From contig JAJAYR010000557.1 of the NCBI GenBank assembly GCA_026786155.1, forward strand, positions 1 through 8,274: a stretch of 8,274 bases of DNA. Reading direction: 5' to 3'. The notes under the pieces are model-generated. The model was given only the letters and a program-made list of their open reading frames with translations, had not been told where the DNA came from and ran no database searches. This DNA is from Pyrinomonadaceae bacterium (GTDB lineage: Bacteria; Acidobacteriota; Blastocatellia; Pyrinomonadales; Pyrinomonadaceae). Made by a program: the position numbers and the translations under genes. The first letter of the stretch is position 1, and the number at the start of each line of letters is the position of its first letter. Positions 5,695 through 8,274 of this stretch are shown in pieces.

Positions 5695-6126
5695 ATGGAG
5701 TGGCAAAACGGCGAATTTACCATCAGCACCGACCGCGCTTTGCTGCAAATTGACGCGATTCATAAATTTTTGACGGAAGAATCTTACTGGGCAAAAGAGC
5801 GAATACGCGAACAAACCGCAACGGCGATTGAAAACTCGCTGCCGTTCGGCGTTTATCGCGGCGCGAATCAAATCGGTTTCGCTCGTGTCATTTCCGATTT
5901 TGCGACGTTCGCCTATCTCGGCGATGTTTATATTTTAGAAGAATTTCGCGGGCTGGGATTAAGCCTTTGGCTGATGGAAACGATAATCAATTATCCCGAT
6001 TTGCAGAATCTGCGGCGTTGGGTTCTGGCGACGCGCGACGCGCACGCGCTTTACGAAAAATTCGGTTTCCACGCGCTGAAATTTCCGACGCGCTGGATGG
6101 AAAAATTCGCGCCGAATGCTTATTGA
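5695..6126 (+). CDS. GNAT-family N-acetyltransferase
   Basis: The 143-residue protein is a single GNAT domain. The central strand and acetyl-CoA pyrophosphate loop are seen as GDVYILEEFRGLGLSLWLME (76-95), where RGLGLS is a form of the R/Q-x-x-G-x-G/A motif. LATRDAHALYEKFGFHAL (111-128) contains Tyr120, which takes the usual place of the general acid. The family transfers an acetyl group from acetyl-CoA to an amine; the substrate cannot be told from sequence. The start is 3 nt after the zinc-ribbon stop, so the two are probably co-transcribed. No Shine-Dalgarno sequence is evident in the short gap. Confidence 0.88.
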   Translation: MEWQNGEFTISTDRALLQIDAIHKFLTEESYWAKERIREQTATAIENSLPFGVYRGANQIGFARVISDFATFAYLGDVYILEEFRGLGLSLWLMETIINYPDLQNLRRWVLATRDAHALYEKFGFHALKFPTRWMEKFAPNAY

Positions 6127-6130
6127 TATT

Positions 6131-6252
6131 CCAGATTTCAAATTCCAGATTCCAGATTTCCAGTTAAAAAGTGTAAAATTGTTTTTAATTACCGGATTTT
6201 CAAACGCAATTTAATTTGGAATTTGAAATCTGAAATCTGGAATTTGAAATTT
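6131..6252. repeat. Opposed repeat tracts (CCAGATTTCAAATT / GAAATCTGGAATTT) before gpmI
   Basis: The left tract (6131-6163) is built of CCAGATT(T)(CAAATT) units. The right tract (6213-6252) holds the complementary GAAATCTGGAATTT units and runs right up to the gpmI start codon. Bases 6135-6151 are a perfect 17-nt reverse complement of 6234-6250, and 6132-6147 also matches 6217-6232 in reverse complement. The RNA could fold into alternative hairpins, one of which would hide the gpmI start region. The same unit type appears at 641-671. Confidence 0.65.
6174..6179 (+). promoter_or_regulatory. Possible -10 element for gpmI
   Basis: TAAAAT, directly preceded by TG (6172-6173), lies in the AT-rich stretch between the two repeat tracts and points at gpmI. 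No convincing -35 is present, so this is a weak candidate. Confidence 0.25.
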
Positions 6253-7791
6253 ATGACTGGAAAACAGCGACCACTAGCACTAATAATTCTTGACGGTTGG
6301 GGACATTCCCCGCAAAGAGAAGGCAACGCTATCGCGCTGGCGCACACGCCGCATTACGACGAAATTTCTCAAAAATATCCGAAAACTTTGCTGGCGGCTT
6401 CCGGCTTGCGCGTCGGTTTGCCGGATTATGCGGCGGGCAGTTCCGAAGTCGGGCATCTAAATATCGGCGCGGGCAGAATTATTCAAACCGATGTCGCCAA
6501 AATCTCGAACGCCGTTAAAACAGGGAAGTTTTTTGAAAATAAAGTTTTAAAAAGAGCTTTTGAAGCGGCAAAAGCTAATAACTCGGCGGTGCATTTCGTC
6601 GGTTTGTTGAGCGACGGCGGAGTTGATTCGTCGCCCGAAAATCTTTTCGCGCTGCTGCGTTACGCGAAATACGAAAAGCTGGAAAATGTTTTTCTGCACT
6701 GTATTCTCGACGGGCGCGACGTTGCGCCGCGCACGGCGGATATTTACGTCGAAGCGTTGGAAATAAAACTGGCGGACATCGGCATCGGCAAAGTGGCGAC
6801 GCTCTGCGGGCGTTATTGCGCGATGGACAAAGACCAGAATTGGGAGCGCACGGCGCGGGCTTACACGATGCTCGTGCATTCGGAGGGTGAACGCGCGACG
6901 GACGCGGTGGCGGCGATTCGCGCATCGTTTCTGCGCGGAATTTCCGACGAATATATTCAGCCGATAGTTTTGGAAAACGCGGCGGGCGAACCAATCGCCA
7001 GCGTCAAAAACGGCGATGTCGTGATATTTTTCAATCATCGTCCCGCGCCGATGCGCCAACTCGTCAAATCGCTCGCGGTTTCCGACGGCGACAATCTGAC
7101 CAAACCGGACATTCACGCCGTTTGTCTGACCGAATACGACCGGACATTTAATTTGCCGGTGGCGTTTCGGCAGGAAAATGAAAATAACGTGTTGGCGGAA
7201 GTTCTCGCCGACCACGGCATTTTGAACTGCCGCGTCACCGAAACGGAAAAATACGCACATCTGACATATTTTTTCAACGGCGGCGTGGAACGCGAACATC
7301 CGTGCGAGCGACGAATTTTAGTTAATTCGCCGAAAACGAATGCTTCCGAATCACAGCCGGAAATGAGCGTTTTCAAAGTTACCGACAAAGTTTTGCGCGG
7401 ACTCGAAGCGGGCGAGAACGATGTTTTTATCGTTAATCTCGCCGCCGCCGATATTGTCGGAAGCACGGGAAATTTGGAAAAAACTATCGAAGCCGTGCAG
7501 TTCGTTGACACTTGTTTAGGCGGCATCATCGAAAAAATCAAAGCGGTCAACGGCATCGCGCTGGTTACTTCGAGCCACGGCAACTGCGAAGAAATGGCGG
7601 ATTCGACGACGGGCGAGCCGAACAATTCGCCGACCGTCAACGACGTTCCGTTTCATTTCGTTGACGAACACGCCAACGGTTTGAAATTGCGCGAAGACGG
7701 CGCACTCGAAGACGTTGCGCCGACGATTTTGGGAATTTTGGGAATCGAGAAACCCGCCGAAATGACGGGCAGAGATTTGCGGGAAGCGTAG
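6253..7791 (+). CDS. gpmI: GpmI-family protein (iPGM-like) with several active-site residues replaced
   Basis: The 512 residues cover the whole cofactor-independent phosphoglycerate mutase family, in both size and order. LIILDGWG contains metal ligand D14, SSEVGHLNIGAGR the nucleophile Ser64, and LDGRDVAPR (152-160), GRYCAMDKD (186-194), TEKYAHLTYFFNGG (331-344) and the C-terminal APTILGILGIEKPAEMTGR (489-507) follow. The family interconverts 3- and 2-phosphoglycerate. Several normally fixed residues are missing: GGVHSH is GGVDSS (His123 to Asp125), NFRxDRAR is NHRPAPMR (Arg264 to Pro266), DMVGHTG is DIVGSTG (His407 to Ser404), ADHGN is SSHGN (Asp444 to Ser441) and the AHT histidine (His462) is Pro460. 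D400 and H442 remain. Normal mutase activity is therefore doubtful; numbering follows the Bacillus enzyme from memory. The ATG at 6253 is chosen over a TTG at 6223, which lies in repeat DNA. There is no clear Shine-Dalgarno sequence. Confidence 0.85.
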   Translation: MTGKQRPLALIILDGWGHSPQREGNAIALAHTPHYDEISQKYPKTLLAASGLRVGLPDYAAGSSEVGHLNIGAGRIIQTDVAKISNAVKTGKFFENKVLKRAFEAAKANNSAVHFVGLLSDGGVDSSPENLFALLRYAKYEKLENVFLHCILDGRDVAPRTADIYVEALEIKLADIGIGKVATLCGRYCAMDKDQNWERTARAYTMLVHSEGERATDAVAAIRASFLRGISDEYIQPIVLENAAGEPIASVKNGDVVIFFNHRPAPMRQLVKSLAVSDGDNLTKPDIHAVCLTEYDRTFNLPVAFRQENENNVLAEVLADHGILNCRVTETEKYAHLTYFFNGGVEREHPCERRILVNSPKTNASESQPEMSVFKVTDKVLRGLEAGENDVFIVNLAAADIVGSTGNLEKTIEAVQFVDTCLGGIIEKIKAVNGIALVTSSHGNCEEMADSTTGEPNNSPTVNDVPFHFVDEHANGLKLREDGALEDVAPTILGILGIEKPAEMTGRDLREA

Positions 7792-7802
7792 GATTTAGAA
7801 TG

Positions 7803-7899
7803 CTGTCAAAACCGTTTGCGGTAGCCGACGGTTCAAGTTAAATAGTAAAATTTTCGCTTTATATAATCAACCGCTCGCTACCGCAGACGGTTCTGACAG
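7803..7899. repeat. Imperfect inverted repeat with 31-nt arms
   Basis: The arms 7803-7833 and 7869-7899 are reverse complements at 26 of 31 positions, with the longest matched block around TGCGGTAGC and outer ends CTGTCA/TGACAG. The 35-nt loop (7834-7868) is AT-rich. It starts 11 nt after the gpmI stop and resembles a dispersed palindromic (MITE- or REP-like) element. It could end gpmI transcripts, while its loop carries a promoter-like sequence for the next gene. Confidence 0.7.
7838..7867 (+). promoter_or_regulatory. Putative promoter in the loop of the inverted repeat
   Basis: A perfect TATAAT at 7862-7867 is preceded, after 18 bp, by a weak -35 TTAAAT (7838-7843). Transcription would start near 7874, so the right arm of the repeat would lie in the untranslated leader of the glycosyltransferase gene. 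AGGA at 7898-7901 would serve as its ribosome site, 15 nt before the TTG start. Confidence 0.45.
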
Positions 7900-7916
7900 G
7901 AACTCGATTTAAATCC

Positions 7917-8273
7917 TTGAGTTTTAATCCAAACAACATTTTAATCATCAATTTCGGGCAAATCGGCGATGTGATTTTGAGTTTGCCCGCGCTGAAAGCC
8001 GTTCGGATAAGATTTCCGAAGGCGAAAATTATGGCGATGATTGGGAAATCGGGCGCGGAAATCGTCGAGATTTGCGGTTTTGCCGATGAAAAAATTACGG
8101 TTGACCGCGTGAAACTGCGCGACGGAAAAAAGCCCGCATCAATCGCGGAAGTTTTGAAAATAGTGAAAAACGTGCGCCGCCGGAAATTTGATTTTATCGT
8201 TGACTATCCTATACACGCAGGTCTAAAGCCTTGCAATTTCATTGCAAGAATTTATTATGCTTTCTTTTCTTAG
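7917..8273 (+). CDS. GT9-family glycosyltransferase (heptosyltransferase-like) N-terminal part, apparently interrupted
   Basis: From the TTG at 7917 the protein begins MSFNPNNILIINFGQIGDVILSLPALKAVR (in two parts: residues 1-13 and the family motif 14-30). RFPKAKIMAMIGKSG (32-46) and KFDFIVD (90-96) follow. This is the N-terminal Rossmann half of ADP-heptose:LPS heptosyltransferase-like GT9 enzymes, which add sugars to lipopolysaccharide at the cytoplasmic membrane; the sugar is unknown. Normal members run to about 330-360 residues, but this frame stops at TAG 8271-8273 after 118 residues. From about residue 97 the sequence no longer looks like the family, and the codons change (ATA, CTA, CCT, AGA). 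The gene is therefore probably cut by an inserted element near 8205, with its remainder beyond the window if it survives. No ATG is available upstream of the motif, so TTG is accepted as start. Confidence 0.75.
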   Translation: MSFNPNNILIINFGQIGDVILSLPALKAVRIRFPKAKIMAMIGKSGAEIVEICGFADEKITVDRVKLRDGKKPASIAEVLKIVKNVRRRKFDFIVDYPIHAGLKPCNFIARIYYAFFS

Positions 8274-8274
8274 T
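8205..8274. mobile_element. Probable end of an inserted element (unidentified), with a small hairpin
   Basis: The last 70 bases are more AT-rich and use codons rare elsewhere in the window. They contain a perfect hairpin CTTGCAAT-ttc-ATTGCAAG at 8230-8248. A new frame could begin at ATG 8257 and run off the window. A subterminal hairpin is a feature of IS200/IS605-type and some other transposon ends, but no transposase is visible, so the class is undetermined. Confidence 0.35.

Noticed and set aside
6223..6252. Earlier TTG start for the gpmI homologue
   Set aside because: The added residues are translated repeat DNA; the ATG at 6253 gives the normal family N-terminus.
6547..7299. 250-codon open frame on the minus strand
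   Set aside because: It lies entirely within the gpmI homologue, has arginine- and valine-rich low-complexity composition and no recognisable motif. The sense protein is clearly conserved, so this is a shadow frame.
1..8274. tRNA, rRNA or riboswitch genes
   Set aside because: No cloverleaf, T-loop sequence, rRNA segment or known riboswitch core was recognised when reading both strands by eye; the gaps are short and taken up by repeats and promoters.

Overview
The window reads as a stretch of ordinary bacterial chromosome with several small accessory insertions. Overall GC looks intermediate (judged by eye, not computed). Codon use is uniform over most of it, with many GAA, AAA, CGC and GGC codons. 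Protein style, the habit of placing short palindromic and tandem repeats between genes, and the extended -10 promoter look suggest an Acidobacteriota-like (Blastocatellia/Pyrinomonadales) genome. That assignment is inference from general impression and has low certainty.

Layout from left to right. (1) Positions 1-540 hold the end of a NifU-type Fe-S scaffold protein joined to a BFD-like [2Fe-2S] domain; its start lies outside the window. (2) A probable extended -10 promoter, a strong Shine-Dalgarno sequence, a possible 16-codon leader ORF and a short repeat lead into a CNNM/CBS (CorC/HlyC family) membrane protein at 674-2065. (3) On the minus strand is a compact higB-higA toxin-antitoxin operon (2781 down to 2062). 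A perfect 17-bp palindrome sits between its -35 and -10 elements, and its last codons overlap the convergent membrane-protein gene. (4) Enolase (2922-4211) is intact, with its own promoter in the divergent intergenic region. (5) A 30-bp-stem inverted repeat built from 10-bp CACGAA units separates eno from a FlaR-like P-loop NTPase (4303-4833). (6) A VapB-like/PIN pair follows, but the PIN gene and the next small zinc-ribbon gene each appear to carry a one-base deletion. (7) A GNAT acetyltransferase (5695-6126) follows directly. (8) A repeat-filled gap leads to a full-length gpmI homologue (6253-7791). (9) A 31-nt-armed imperfect palindrome with a promoter-like sequence in its loop precedes a GT9 glycosyltransferase N-terminus (7917 onward). 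That gene changes composition abruptly at about 8205 and stops at the window edge, as though interrupted by another element.

Functionally, enolase and the GpmI homologue would catalyse consecutive steps of lower glycolysis. The GpmI homologue, however, lacks several residues normally essential for metal and substrate binding: positions equivalent to Bacillus His407, Asp444, His462, His123 and Arg264. Its reading frame and length remain perfect. This is the most unusual observation here, because it may be a paralogue with a changed or lost activity. The two toxin-antitoxin loci, the dispersed palindromes and the broken genes mark the accessory parts between housekeeping genes.
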